Below are positions 24,067 through 33,823 of a stretch of DNA of 64,000 nt, in pieces. The stretch is from contig JARLJI010000050.1 in the NCBI GenBank assembly GCA_031291295.1, forward strand, positions 1-64,000. Reading direction: 5' to 3'. Position 1 is the stretch's first letter. Each line of letters begins with the position of its first letter. The DNA comes from Rhodoferax sp. Its GTDB lineage: Bacteria > Pseudomonadota > Gammaproteobacteria > Burkholderiales > Burkholderiaceae_C. The notes under the pieces are model-generated. The model was not told the DNA's origin and ran no database searches. It saw only the letters and a program-made list of their open reading frames with translations. Made by a program: the position numbers and the translations under genes.

Positions 24067-26007
24067 TCATTCAACATAGGGAGACGAGGGTAGTAAACAG
24101 GGTGGCCCAACGTCCGGCACTGAAGGTGCCAATCTGAAGATCGTCGATGCTGAAGATTCGGTGCCAGCCGAGGACACCGTCGCGGTCAACTGCGCAACAA
24201 CCCAAAGCGCGCTTCCCTTGAGGTAAGTCAGGGTGAAGGGCGCTGTGCCAGTAGCGTCCGTCGTCACTGTCGAAGGCACGGCGCCAGCGTCGGAATTGGC
24301 CGGTGTGAGCTTCCCGTCCATTGTTCCGTATGTCGCCCCGGACGGGATGGCTGATGGGCACGCCAGGCCACCAAGAGTGTAAGGTTGGCGATATCCATCT
24401 TCGCCCGGATCCAGTGACCCGTTGCCGTTCACATCTTCAGAGCAAAATGTCTTGGCCACCGAGCAAGCACCGCCAGTACTGAAGGCATAAGGCTTGAGAC
24501 GCAAAGTCACGACGGCATTCGGTACCGGATTGTTGTTGGCATCCGTGACCAGGACCGAGTACGCTTCGGTATACAACGTGTTGTCGCTGTTAGAGCCGAG
24601 AACAGTGGAGCCACCGAAAGCCACCGACAAAGCCTGCCCCCCAATGGTCAGCAGAACATTATTACTCGATGGGGCAACGCCGGTAGATATTGCGGTGTTG
24701 GGAATAGTCGCCGTAATGGCGATGCCGTTTGATATGGAGGGCAACGTTCCGGCGGAAAAAGTCGCGACCGCGGTTCCGTCACTCCCTGTGAGCTTCAGCG
24801 CAGGCGTCAAAGACTCGCCCCCACCGGGTCCTCCTACCATTGAAAACGAGATAGGGACATTAGCTACAGGTTGATCCTGGCCATTATTGTTGTAAACCGC
24901 ACGTGCAGTAATAATCGCAGTACCCCCCGCGGTACCCGTAGCTCCGTTGCTGGCAACTTGAACCGTCGTTACGTTGGCATTGAGGAGGATTTTGTTCGCA
25001 GCCGACACTGGCGGCGAAAATGTGAGCTGCAAAACGGCTGTGCGATTGAGATTGTCCGTAACACTCACCGTCGCGACGCCACCTTGCGTAGAGGTCAGGC
25101 TGGCAGTCGCCGTGCCGCCACCAGTACCAAAGGTTGCCTGGCCGTTGGCGAACGTCCCGAGTGTCGTGGCAAAGGTCACACTACTCGCTCCAGGAGCCGC
25201 CACAGTCAACGTTTGGGGGGAGCTGATAGGGAGGATTGCGTTATTTGCAGGCGACTTGAAAGTCAGTGCTGTCGTTCCCAGGCTGGTTGTGAATGCCTGC
25301 TGTGTTACGTTTCCAAGCGCACTGACATTAATGGACGCGGTGCCGACATTGACACCCATCACATTAACCGCGGCAACCCCGGATGTATTCGTTGTGGCTG
25401 TCGCCGGCACGCTAAGAATCGTTGGGTCGGTCGCGCCAAACGACACAGGGACTCCTGACATTACAGAGCCAGAGACATTTTTGACTGTGGCGCTCAAGGT
25501 CGTTGTGCCGCCTGCCAACACGGTGTTGCTTTGCGCACTCACGGCGATGGAAGCACCCACAATCGTAATCTGAGTCGGTACCGGACTGGCAGAACTTCCG
25601 ACACAGGTTGCCGTAACGACAGCGACACGATTCGCCTGGTTCGCCGCATCAGCGGTGAGTTGAACGGTGGCGGTCCCTGCCGTGGCGGTCCCTGTCGCGC
25701 CCGTCGTTACCGCTGCACTACTCAAGATGCCGCCAGTGGTCGTAGATAAGTTGAGCGCCGCATTGGGCACCAAAGCATTGTTGGCATCCAAAGCAGACAC
25801 GGTGATAGTGGCAGCCGAAGTTCCGTCGGCGTTGATTTGAGTCACGCTTGGCACCAACAAGATCGTTTTAACGCTCGAATTGTTGTTGGCAACAGCGGGC
25901 GTTGTCCCCGTTGTCCCGCCGGTAGTTGTATCCGGAAGATTTCCCCCGCCACACGCAACGAGTGCCCCGACGATCACAAGACTCAACACATACTTCAAAT
26001 ATCGCAT
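24067..26007 (-). CDS. Large Ig-like (Big_1-type) surface lipoprotein
   Basis: A 646-residue predicted lipoprotein. The signal MRYLKYVLSLVIVGALVACG has a lipobox VACG. A Thr/Gly/Asn-rich linker follows, then several Ig-like beta-sandwich units with Val/Thr/Ala-rich strands and recurring NNA(L)VPNA-type loops (residues about 75-85 and again near ANNNPVPNAVVTLRLKP). It contains an EF-hand-like calcium loop DVNGNGSLDPGED around residue 535. It resembles bacterial Ig-like group 1/invasin repeats. It sits between pilQ and aroK in the pilus operon, with a more AT-rich, different codon texture than its neighbours, which suggests a later insertion or a fast-evolving gene. A role in adhesion or at the pilus is inference. 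Confidence 0.75.
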   Translation of the reverse strand: MRYLKYVLSLVIVGALVACGGGNLPDTTTGGTTGTTPAVANNNSSVKTILLVPSVTQINADGTSAATITVSALDANNALVPNAALNLSTTTGGILSSAAVTTGATGTATAGTATVQLTADAANQANRVAVVTATCVGSSASPVPTQITIVGASIAVSAQSNTVLAGGTTTLSATVKNVSGSVMSGVPVSFGATDPTILSVPATATTNTSGVAAVNVMGVNVGTASINVSALGNVTQQAFTTSLGTTALTFKSPANNAILPISSPQTLTVAAPGASSVTFATTLGTFANGQATFGTGGGTATASLTSTQGGVATVSVTDNLNRTAVLQLTFSPPVSAANKILLNANVTTVQVASNGATGTAGGTAIITARAVYNNNGQDQPVANVPISFSMVGGPGGGESLTPALKLTGSDGTAVATFSAGTLPSISNGIAITATIPNTAISTGVAPSSNNVLLTIGGQALSVAFGGSTVLGSNSDNTLYTEAYSVLVTDANNNPVPNAVVTLRLKPYAFSTGGACSVAKTFCSEDVNGNGSLDPGEDGYRQPYTLGGLACPSAIPSGATYGTMDGKLTPANSDAGAVPSTVTTDATGTAPFTLTYLKGSALWVVAQLTATVSSAGTESSASTIFRLAPSVPDVGPPCLLPSSPYVE

Positions 26008-26044
26008 AGCGCGCTCCCGCCTCCCTAAAGTTGATTTGTATTTC

Positions 26045-28210
26045 TTACCGGGCCGCGTTCCGGTCGGTGATCATTTTTGGTGTGATGAACACCAGCATTT
26101 CCTGCTTGTTGGAGACTTTCGAATTGGTCTTGAACAGATTGCCCACCACCGGAATGTCGCCCAGCAGCGGCACCTTGTCGGTGTTGTTGGTCTCCGTCAG
26201 CGTGTAGATGCCACCAATGACCACCGTGCCGCCGTTTTCAACCAGCACCTGGGTCTTGACGTGCTTGGTGTTGATCGCATAACCAGCCGAGGTGGCCTGG
26301 CCCACGGAGTCGTTGCTCACATCCAGGTCCAGAATGATGTTGCCTTCGGGGGTGATTTGCGGCGTGACTTCGAGCGACAGGTTGGCCTTCTGGAAGGCGA
26401 TCGAGGTGGCGCCGCTGGAGGTTGCCGTCTGGTAGGGCAGTTGGGTGCCCTGTTCGATGATGGCCTTGGTCTGGTCGGCCGTGACGACGCGCGGGCTGGA
26501 CACCACCTTGCCCTTGCCATCGGCTTCGAGCGCCGAAATCTCCAGGTTCAGCATGCGAGAAACGCTGGGCGTGAACAGCGACAGTGCGAATGCGGCGGGC
26601 GAATTGCTGTCCGTCGAGGTGGCCGGCAAATTGACGAAGTTGCCGTTGTTGAACAGCGGGTTGGTGGACGTGGCCGTGGACGTCACGACGCCGCCTGAAT
26701 TGGTCACCGAGTAGGTCGACCCGGCAACGCCGGCGGGCGTGAAGGGCGTGGTGCCGGCAGCATATCGGGTTCCTACGACGCCGCCGCCCAGCCTGACGCC
26801 CAGCGACTTGCTGAAGGTGTCGGTGGCCTCCACGATGCGCGCCTCGATCAGCACCTGGCGCACCGGAATATCGAGCTTGCTGATCAATTGCTGCACCTGA
26901 TCCAGCGTGGAGGCGATGTCGGACACGAACAGCTGATTGGTGCGCGGCTCGGCAATGACGCTGCCGCGCGGGCTCAAAATGCGCGCACTGCCGGCGCTGC
27001 CACCGCCGCCACCGCCGCCTGCGCCGGCAACCCCGACACCGCTCAACTGCCCGGCAATGGTGACCGCCTTGGCGTAATTGAGCTGGAACGACTGGGTCCG
27101 CAAAGGCTCCAGCCCCTGCAGTGCGGCCTTGGCCTCGAGGTCGCGCTTTTCCTTGGCGTCGAGCTCATCCTTGGGGGCGATCCACAGCACGTTGCCGTTC
27201 TTGCGCATGCCCAGGCCCTTGGCCTGCAGAATGATGTCCAGCGCCTGGTCCCACGGCACGTCCTTGAGCCGCAGCGTCAATGAGCCCGTCACCGAGTCGG
27301 ACGTGACCACGTTGAAGTTGGTGAAATCGGCGATCACCTGCAAGAGCGAGCGAACCTCGATGTTCTGGAAATTCAGCGACAGCTTTTCGCCGTTGTAACC
27401 CGCGCCCTGGGTCAGTTTGGTCGGGTCGAATTTTTGCGGCCGGACTTCTATGACAAACTGGTTGCCGCTCTGGTAGGCACTGTGCTCCCAGGCGCCTTTG
27501 GGTTCGATCACCATGCGCACCCGGTCGCCCGACTGGAACGTGGTGATGGTCTGCACCGGCGTGCCAAAGTCCGCTACGTCCAGGCGGCGACGCAGCCCCT
27601 CGGGGAGCGATGACTTCATGAACTCCACCACCAGGGTCTGGCCCTGCTGGCGAATGTCGACACCCACCTGGTCATTCGCCAGGTCCACCACAACCTTGCC
27701 GGTGTCGCCGGTGCCACGCCGGAAATCGAGATTTTTAATGGGCAGGGTATCGCGATTGCCGTTTTCGGCGAAGGTGGACACCGCGGCCACTGCGGGCGCT
27801 GCAGCGGCGGCCGGCTCGAGCGAGATCAGCAGCGATTTGCCCTGAATTTCGGTCTTGTAGGCCGCGATCCGCTTGAGGTTGAGCACCACCCGCGTGCGCT
27901 CCCCCGCCTGCACGACATTGACCGACTTCAGATTGCCCTGGTTGACATCCACGGTGGAGCGCCCCAGCCCGTTCGTCACCCCCGGAAAGTCGAGGGCGAT
28001 TCTGGCCGGCGTCTGGATGGAGAACCCCGTGGGAACCGCCGCCACCGGTTGTGTCAAGTCGATCCGGATCACCTCAGAGCCGCCCTGGATCGAGCCGGTC
28101 ACGGCTTCGATCGCGTTTTGCGCATACGAAGACAGGGATATCAATGCGGCACCCAGGGCCACTCCTACGTAACGCAGTGCCCGGTATGCCGTCATGTTCT
28201 TCTGATCCAT
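26045..28210 (-). CDS. pilQ: Type IV pilus secretin PilQ
   Basis: A 721-residue outer-membrane secretin through which the type IV pilus passes. A Sec signal runs to about SYAQ-NA. Two AMIN domains (about residues 40-150 and 165-250), an STN/N0 domain near residues 275-340 (LSLNFQNIEVRSLLQVIADF), an N1 domain and the secretin domain (from about 430) follow. VPLLGDIPVVGNLFKT near the C-terminus is the secretin signature. A Gly-rich insert (GAGGGGGGGSAGS) lies in N1. It follows pilP with no gap. Confidence 0.95.
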   Translation of the reverse strand: MDQKNMTAYRALRYVGVALGAALISLSSYAQNAIEAVTGSIQGGSEVIRIDLTQPVAAVPTGFSIQTPARIALDFPGVTNGLGRSTVDVNQGNLKSVNVVQAGERTRVVLNLKRIAAYKTEIQGKSLLISLEPAAAAAPAVAAVSTFAENGNRDTLPIKNLDFRRGTGDTGKVVVDLANDQVGVDIRQQGQTLVVEFMKSSLPEGLRRRLDVADFGTPVQTITTFQSGDRVRMVIEPKGAWEHSAYQSGNQFVIEVRPQKFDPTKLTQGAGYNGEKLSLNFQNIEVRSLLQVIADFTNFNVVTSDSVTGSLTLRLKDVPWDQALDIILQAKGLGMRKNGNVLWIAPKDELDAKEKRDLEAKAALQGLEPLRTQSFQLNYAKAVTIAGQLSGVGVAGAGGGGGGGSAGSARILSPRGSVIAEPRTNQLFVSDIASTLDQVQQLISKLDIPVRQVLIEARIVEATDTFSKSLGVRLGGGVVGTRYAAGTTPFTPAGVAGSTYSVTNSGGVVTSTATSTNPLFNNGNFVNLPATSTDSNSPAAFALSLFTPSVSRMLNLEISALEADGKGKVVSSPRVVTADQTKAIIEQGTQLPYQTATSSGATSIAFQKANLSLEVTPQITPEGNIILDLDVSNDSVGQATSAGYAINTKHVKTQVLVENGGTVVIGGIYTLTETNNTDKVPLLGDIPVVGNLFKTNSKVSNKQEMLVFITPKMITDRNAAR

Positions 28211-28753
28211 TTATTTTGACCCCTCTTGCAGTTGCAATGTGGCAACGCGTTCAATCCATTCGCCGGCGGCGTCCTGCACAATTTCGCGCAATGTGACCTC
28301 TGTTTCGGTAATTTTGGTGATCCGGCCATAGTTTTGTCCCAGGTAGCTCCCCGCGCGAACCTGGTACAAGAGGTTGTCGACCCGCACCAGCGCCACCGGC
28401 TTGCCCGCCTTGTCCAGGCTCCCGACCATGGCCATGGAGTCCAGCGGGAACGCCTCCAGCGGCTCCTTGCGACGCGCCAGTTCGGGCGCCACCAGTGCTG
28501 CATTGGAGGCGCCCTGATTGGACTCGCGCTTGAGCGCCTGGGTCAGCTTTTGCAGGCTGAAGGGGTCCACCACGCCGGCTTCGGTGTAACTCTGCGGAAT
28601 AAACTGCTTGGGCTCGGAAATGGGAGTGATGCGGGGATGCGCAGCGTTGCGCTGTGCGGTCATCCATTCCTGCAACTCTTCATGGTCGGAGGCACCGCAA
28701 CCCGCCAGCACGAGCGTGGCCAAGCCGACCAAAAGCATGCGCGCGACGGTCAT
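28211..28753 (-). CDS. pilP: Type IV pilus assembly lipoprotein PilP
   Basis: A 180-residue inner-membrane lipoprotein that links the PilMNO platform to PilQ. The lipobox is LVLAGC (Cys about residue 19), and the PilP beta domain includes SYTEAGVVDPFSLQKL and a VRAGSYLGQNYGRITKITE segment. The start ATG overlaps the pilO stop by 4 bp and the stop abuts pilQ. Confidence 0.93.
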   Translation of the reverse strand: MTVARMLLVGLATLVLAGCGASDHEELQEWMTAQRNAAHPRITPISEPKQFIPQSYTEAGVVDPFSLQKLTQALKRESNQGASNAALVAPELARRKEPLEAFPLDSMAMVGSLDKAGKPVALVRVDNLLYQVRAGSYLGQNYGRITKITETEVTLREIVQDAAGEWIERVATLQLQEGSK

Positions 28754-29424
28754 GGCTTGGCTCCCTTGGGCGCAGCGGCCTTGCGCTGAGCGTCAATCTC
28801 ATCCTGATCAAGGTAGCGGAAGGTCTTGGCGGTGGCATCCATGGACAGCGCGCCATCTTTCCCCGGCACGATGCTCAGGTTGTTCAGGGTCACGATCCGC
28901 GAGAGATTGGCGATATCAGAGGCAAATGCGCCAATATCGTGATAGCGCCCTGTCACCCGCACCGCGATAGGCAGCTCCGCGTAGTAATCCTTGACGACGA
29001 CCTGCCCCGGACGAAAAAGGTCGAACTGCAGGCTGCGCCCGAGGCCGGCCTGGTTGATGTCCGACAACAACGCATCCATCTCGGCCTTGCTGGGAAGCTG
29101 CTTTTCCAGCTGCGTCACATATTGCAAAACCTGTTCGCGCTGCTTTTTCAAGGCATCCAGATTGACGGCCTGCGCCACTTTTTTCTGGTAGTCCGCGCGC
29201 AACGTGACTTCCTGGGCGCGATCTGCCTCCAGTTCGGCGTCGGAGTTGTTGAGCCAGACGAACCATAAAACAACCACCACCAGCAGCGCCACCGCCGCCG
29301 CCAGCAGGTTACGCGGCAGAGCGGGCCACGAGGAGGGATCGTTCGGATTCAGGCCGCGAAATTGCGACTGCAGCCGGGCCAGCTGGGCCGACAGGTCGGC
29401 GTTGATTTTGGATTTGGTAGCCAT
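28750..29424 (-). CDS. pilO: Type IV pilus inner-membrane protein PilO
   Basis: A 224-residue bitopic protein of the PilNO alignment complex. A cytoplasmic N-terminus is followed by one membrane helix (about residues 43-61, LLAAAVALLVVVVLWFVWL), a coiled-coil region and the ferredoxin-like periplasmic domain with VKDYYAELPIAVRVTGRYHD. It lies 12 nt downstream of pilN and overlaps pilP by 4 bp. Confidence 0.94.
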   Translation of the reverse strand: MATKSKINADLSAQLARLQSQFRGLNPNDPSSWPALPRNLLAAAVALLVVVVLWFVWLNNSDAELEADRAQEVTLRADYQKKVAQAVNLDALKKQREQVLQYVTQLEKQLPSKAEMDALLSDINQAGLGRSLQFDLFRPGQVVVKDYYAELPIAVRVTGRYHDIGAFASDIANLSRIVTLNNLSIVPGKDGALSMDATAKTFRYLDQDEIDAQRKAAAPKGAKP

Positions 29425-29436
29425 GGCGCGTGTCCG

Positions 29437-30078
29437 TTACGTCTTCGCCGGCGTTGCAGCGGGCGCAGCAGAATTTGGCGCAGCAGCACTGGCACCGGGT
29501 GAGGGCTTTGAGGCATCAGTAGGACGTTTAAGCCCGACACTCAACGTGAAATTCGACACCCGGCGCTGGTCTCTTGGGCTCAACGTCACGGACCCCGCGA
29601 CAATCTCCACCAGTTCAGGGTGATCCAGCCAGGGACTGTTGTTGGCCAGGTTGCGCAGCAGCTCGGAAACACGCTCGTTGGATTGCGCCACGCCCTTCAG
29701 CGTCACTTTCTGTTTTTCCTGAGTCATGCTGGTGATGTACACGCCGTCCGGCAGCTGCTTGGCGAGCTCGTTGAGCAGGTTCACCGGCAGGTTGCGGTCC
29801 GACTGCAGATCTTCCACCGCCTGCTGGCGCGCGCGCAGTGCGGCAATCTCGGCCTGCAGGCTCGCAATGTCCTTGATTTGGCTGTCAAGCCGCTTGTTTT
29901 CAGCCTGCAGGTAGTGGTTTTTGCTTTCCTGGCTGGAAATCTGCGCCTGGTACCAGAGGTAAATTCCGCCCGACAACAGTCCCCCGATCAGTGCGGCAGC
30001 GCCCAGAGAGGCATAAAACGCGTCGCGCCGCTGTTTGCGTGCCGCCTCCCGGTGCGGCAGCAGGTTAATCAGGATCAC
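29437..30078 (-). CDS. pilN: Type IV pilus inner-membrane protein PilN
   Basis: A 213-residue partner of PilO with the PilM-binding N-terminus ILINLLPHREAARKQRR, one membrane helix and a periplasmic coiled coil plus ferredoxin-like domain. I chose the GTG start at 30078, which overlaps the pilM stop (GTGA) and places the conserved INLLPHRE at residue 4. A longer frame starting inside pilM is unlikely. The C-terminus is Ala/Pro-rich. Confidence 0.92.
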   Translation of the reverse strand: MILINLLPHREAARKQRRDAFYASLGAAALIGGLLSGGIYLWYQAQISSQESKNHYLQAENKRLDSQIKDIASLQAEIAALRARQQAVEDLQSDRNLPVNLLNELAKQLPDGVYITSMTQEKQKVTLKGVAQSNERVSELLRNLANNSPWLDHPELVEIVAGSVTLSPRDQRRVSNFTLSVGLKRPTDASKPSPGASAAAPNSAAPAATPAKT

Positions 30079-31154
30079 TGCAGAAACCTCCGCATCGCCA
30101 GGCCGCACGACGTCAGATAAGACGACGCTTCACGCAGCATTTTTTTCTCGCGCACACCGTCGCCAATTTCCATACCCTCAAAGGGATTGAGCACGCTGCA
30201 GGCAAATGAAGTGTGCTGCGTCACAGCTTCGGTCAGGCCAGGCAGCGCCGCCGAGCCGCCGGCCAGCATGATGTAGTCCACCCGGTTATGCGGCGTGCTG
30301 GTAAAGAAAAACTGCAGCGCGCGCCCGATTTCCTGCGCCATGTTCTCCACAAAAGGCGTCAGGACACCCTCGATATAGTCGTCAGGCAAATCACCGTTGC
30401 GCTTTTTGGCTTCGGCCTCCTCGGGCGAAAAGCCATACTGGCGCACGATCAGTTGCGACAGCTGGGCACCGCCAAAGGCCTGGTCCCGATCGTAGAGCAC
30501 CTCATCATTGCGGATGACCTGCATGCTGGTGGTGAAGGCACCTACCTCGAACAACGCCACGACGGTATCGAGCCCCTTGTTGGGCAGATTCTCGATCAGC
30601 CGCCCCGTCGCGAGACGGGACGCGTACGACTCGACATCGATGATGACGGGCTTGAGGCCGGCCGCCTCGGCTAGGCCTTGCCGGTCCTGGACCTTTTCCT
30701 TGCGCGACGCAGCGATCAACACCTCCACATCGCCGGCCGACGATGCGCTGGGCCCGACCACGCAGAAGTCCAGACTGACTTCGTCCAGTGAGAATGGAAT
30801 GTACTGATTGGCTTCGGATTCAACCTGAATCTCCAGCTCCGGCTCGGACATGCCGCCCGGCAGGATGATTTTCTTGGTGATGACGGCGGACGGCGGCAAG
30901 GCCAGCGCCACATTCTTGGCGCGGGTGCCGCTTTTCTTGACGACGCGACGCACCGCATCGGCGACCTCATCGAACTTTTCCACATTGCCGTCAGTGATCC
31001 AGCCACGCTCGAGCGGCTCCATCGCGCAGCGCTCCAGCACCAGATTGCCATCCTTGTCACGGCCCAATTCCACCAGCTTGACGCTGGACGAACTGATGTC
31101 CAAACCGAGCAAGGGTGCGGGCTGACGGCTAAATAACGATCCCAATGAGATCAA
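30075..31154 (-). CDS. pilM: Type IV pilus assembly ATPase-like protein PilM
   Basis: A 359-residue actin-like cytoplasmic protein that binds PilN. The nucleotide-fold motifs LLGLDISSSSVKLVELG near the N-terminus and MLAGGSAALPGLTEAV near the C-terminus are visible. It is the first gene of the pilMNOPQ operon, divergent from mrcA across about 260 bp that must hold both promoters. Confidence 0.95.
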   Translation of the reverse strand: MISLGSLFSRQPAPLLGLDISSSSVKLVELGRDKDGNLVLERCAMEPLERGWITDGNVEKFDEVADAVRRVVKKSGTRAKNVALALPPSAVITKKIILPGGMSEPELEIQVESEANQYIPFSLDEVSLDFCVVGPSASSAGDVEVLIAASRKEKVQDRQGLAEAAGLKPVIIDVESYASRLATGRLIENLPNKGLDTVVALFEVGAFTTSMQVIRNDEVLYDRDQAFGGAQLSQLIVRQYGFSPEEAEAKKRNGDLPDDYIEGVLTPFVENMAQEIGRALQFFFTSTPHNRVDYIMLAGGSAALPGLTEAVTQHTSFACSVLNPFEGMEIGDGVREKKMLREASSYLTSCGLAMRRFLQ

Positions 31155-31380
31155 GACAGTCCCCTGTAACTAGCTGTAAAACAACTGAACTAGCGTAAGA
31201 ATCCTTGTGAATGCTATCAGCAAGACCTCTCTATAACCAAGAGATTCCCAAAATCGACATCTACCAACCGTTGTCAAAAGCCGACGCTTCATGCGCAATG
31301 GCTTATCCCCCGAGATCGGCACACACAAGGCCTTACATGAGTGAGGACGGCGAGGGGCCGTCAACCCACGCTCCGATTTC

Positions 31381-31386
31381 TATAAT
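31381..31386 (+). promoter_or_regulatory. Candidate -10 box for mrcA
   Basis: A perfect TATAAT lies 27 bp upstream of the mrcA ATG, leaving a short leader. A good -35 match at 16-18 bp spacing is not visible, so the assignment is tentative. The remaining pilM-mrcA spacer (31155-31380) holds no gene that I can support. Confidence 0.4.
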
Positions 31387-31412
31387 GGGGCCGCGACATC
31401 ACATGGACTTCT

Positions 31413-33821
31413 ATGCCCGCCCGACCCGAATCTGAGACTCCCCCCAAACCCTCGAAAATCACTGAAAGCCAGCGCACCCAGGCAGGGCGCTGGTTTTGGC
31501 GGCTGGCGCTGTGGGGCGCGGGTCTGGTCGCGGCGGGTGTGCTGGCGCTGCTGATGGTGATCGGCGTGGCGCTGGCCGTGGCCTATCCGAATTTGCCCGA
31601 CATCAGCGCCCTCTCGGACTATCGTCCCAAGCTGCCCTTGCGGGTGTTTACCGCGGAGGGCGCGCTGATCGGCGAGTACGGCGAGGAGCGCCGCAACCTG
31701 ACGCCCATCAAGGACATTCCCGCGATCATGAAGGACGCCGTGCTGTCCATCGAGGACGCCCATTTCTACCAGCACGGCGGCGTCGACTACCCGGGCGTGA
31801 TCCGGGCCGCTCTGGCCAACCTCGGACACGCCAAGAGCCAGGGTGCCTCCACCATCACCATGCAGGTGGCACGCAATGTCTATCTGTCGGCGGAGAAAAG
31901 CTACACGCGCAAGATTTACGAAATCCTGCTGACCTTCAAGCTCGAGCACCAGCTGACAAAAGACCAGATCCTCGAGATCTACATGAACCAGATCTATCTG
32001 GGCAACCGGGCCTATGGCTTTGCCTCCGCTTGCGAGACCTATTTCGGCAAGCCACTGAAGGACATCACCATTGCCGAGGCCGCCATGCTGGCCGGGTTGC
32101 CCAAAGCGCCCTCGGCCTACAACCCGATCAACAACCCCGTGCGGGCCCGCGCCCGCCAGCTCTACATCATCGAGCGCATGCAGGAAAACGGCTACATCAC
32201 GCAGGCGCAGGCGGATGCCGCCAAAAAGGAAGAACTGGACGTCAAATCCGGACCCGAGGAGGGACGCGTGCACGCCGAATACGTGGCTGAAATGGTGCGT
32301 CAACTGATGTTTGCGCAGTACGGCGATGCCACCTACACGCGCGGCCTGGATGTCTACACCACGCTCAACGCGGCGGACCAGACCGCCGCCTACCATGCGC
32401 TGCGCAAGGGCATCATGGATTTTGAGCGGCGCCAGATTTACCGGGGACCCGAGGAGTTTGTCGAGCTGCCGGCCGACCCGAAAGAGATCGAGGACGCGAT
32501 CGACGATGCGCTGGTCGACCACCCGGACAACGACGATCTCATGTCGGCGGTCGTGCTGCAGGCCAGCACGAAAAAAATCACGGCCGTCCGCCAGAACGGC
32601 GACACCATCGAGATCACCGGCGACGGCTTGCGGCCAGCCCGGGCGGGGCTCTACGACAAGGCGCCGCCCAACGTCAAAATCAGGCGCGGTGCCATCATTC
32701 GCGTCATTCAGACCTCCAATAATTCCTGGGAAGTGACCCAATTGCCCGAAGTGGAAGGGGCTTTGGTGGCGATGGATCCGCACGACGGCGCCATCAAGGC
32801 GCTGGTAGGCGGCTTTGACTTCAATAAGAGCAAGTTCAACCACGTCACCCAAGCGTGGCGCCAGCCCGGCTCCAGCTTCAAACCGTTCATCTACTCGTCG
32901 GCCCTCGAAAAAGGCTTTACCCCCGCGACCATCATCAATGACGCCCCCCTGTTTTTCGATGCGGGCGTGACCGGAGGCCAGCCGTGGGAGCCGAAAAACT
33001 ACGAGAACACGTTTGAAGGACCCATCTCGCTGCGGCGCGCGCTGGCCAAGTCCATCAATACCGTCTCCATCCGCGTGCTGCAGGCTGTGGGCGCACAGTA
33101 CGCACAGGACTGGATCACGCGTTTCGGCTTCGATGCCGACAAACATCCGGCCTACCTGACGATGGCCCTGGGCGCCGGCTCGGTCACGCCCATGCAGATG
33201 GCAACGGCGTATTCGGTGTTTGCCAACGGCGGCTACCGGGTGAACCCCTATCTGGTGACGAAAGTGACCACCCACCTGGGCAAGGCGCTGGCGGATGCCG
33301 TGCCGCCCGTCGCCAGCCGTTCCGCGCGCGCCATTCCCGCGCGCAATGCCTTTGTGATGCAAAGCATGCTGCAGGAAGTCACGCGTTCGGGCACCGGTGC
33401 ATCGGCGCAGCGCATCCTCAAGCGCCCCGACATCTACGGCAAGACCGGAACCACCAACGACTCCCTGGATGGCTGGTTTGCGGGCTACCAGCCGACGCTG
33501 ACAGCCATCGCCTGGATGGGCTTCGACACGCCGCGCAGCCTTGGCGACCGCGAAACCGGCGGCGGTGTGGCGCTGCCGATCTGGATCAACTTCATGCAAA
33601 GCGCGCTCAAGGGCGTTCCGGTGGCCGAGACCCCTGCGCCCGAAGGCGTTGTCAACGTCGCGGGCGAATGGTATTACGACGAGTACGCCAAGGGAGCCGG
33701 CGTGAGCAGCGTGGGAGTGCAAAACCAGCCTGCGCAGAACCCGGCGGGCGCCCCTCCCGCGCCGGCGTCACCGCCCGCGCCCAGCGAGCGGCAGCGCATT
33801 CTCGATATGTTCAAAAGCTGA
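31413..33821 (+). CDS. mrcA: Penicillin-binding protein 1A (bifunctional transglycosylase/transpeptidase)
   Basis: An 802-residue class A PBP that polymerises and cross-links peptidoglycan. One N-terminal membrane helix (about residues 33-57) is followed by the GT51 domain with EDAHFYQHGGVDYPG (catalytic Glu) and QGASTITMQVARN. An OB-like insert precedes the transpeptidase domain with SxxK in PGSSFKPFIY, SxN in AKSINTVSI and KTG in YGKTGTTNDS. The Pro/Ala-rich C-terminal tail is unconserved. It is divergent from the pilus operon, as in many proteobacteria. Confidence 0.96.
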   Translation: MPARPESETPPKPSKITESQRTQAGRWFWRLALWGAGLVAAGVLALLMVIGVALAVAYPNLPDISALSDYRPKLPLRVFTAEGALIGEYGEERRNLTPIKDIPAIMKDAVLSIEDAHFYQHGGVDYPGVIRAALANLGHAKSQGASTITMQVARNVYLSAEKSYTRKIYEILLTFKLEHQLTKDQILEIYMNQIYLGNRAYGFASACETYFGKPLKDITIAEAAMLAGLPKAPSAYNPINNPVRARARQLYIIERMQENGYITQAQADAAKKEELDVKSGPEEGRVHAEYVAEMVRQLMFAQYGDATYTRGLDVYTTLNAADQTAAYHALRKGIMDFERRQIYRGPEEFVELPADPKEIEDAIDDALVDHPDNDDLMSAVVLQASTKKITAVRQNGDTIEITGDGLRPARAGLYDKAPPNVKIRRGAIIRVIQTSNNSWEVTQLPEVEGALVAMDPHDGAIKALVGGFDFNKSKFNHVTQAWRQPGSSFKPFIYSSALEKGFTPATIINDAPLFFDAGVTGGQPWEPKNYENTFEGPISLRRALAKSINTVSIRVLQAVGAQYAQDWITRFGFDADKHPAYLTMALGAGSVTPMQMATAYSVFANGGYRVNPYLVTKVTTHLGKALADAVPPVASRSARAIPARNAFVMQSMLQEVTRSGTGASAQRILKRPDIYGKTGTTNDSLDGWFAGYQPTLTAIAWMGFDTPRSLGDRETGGGVALPIWINFMQSALKGVPVAETPAPEGVVNVAGEWYYDEYAKGAGVSSVGVQNQPAQNPAGAPPAPASPPAPSERQRILDMFKS

Positions 33822-33823
33822 GT

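Noticed and set aside
24067..26007. CRISPR or tandem DNA repeat array in the Ig-like gene
   Set aside because: The periodicity is at protein level (beta-strand Val/Thr/Ala texture); no regular DNA repeat-spacer pattern is present.
31380..33722. 780-codon open frame on the minus strand opposite mrcA
   Set aside because: Shadow of PBP1A, which has all catalytic motifs on the plus strand.
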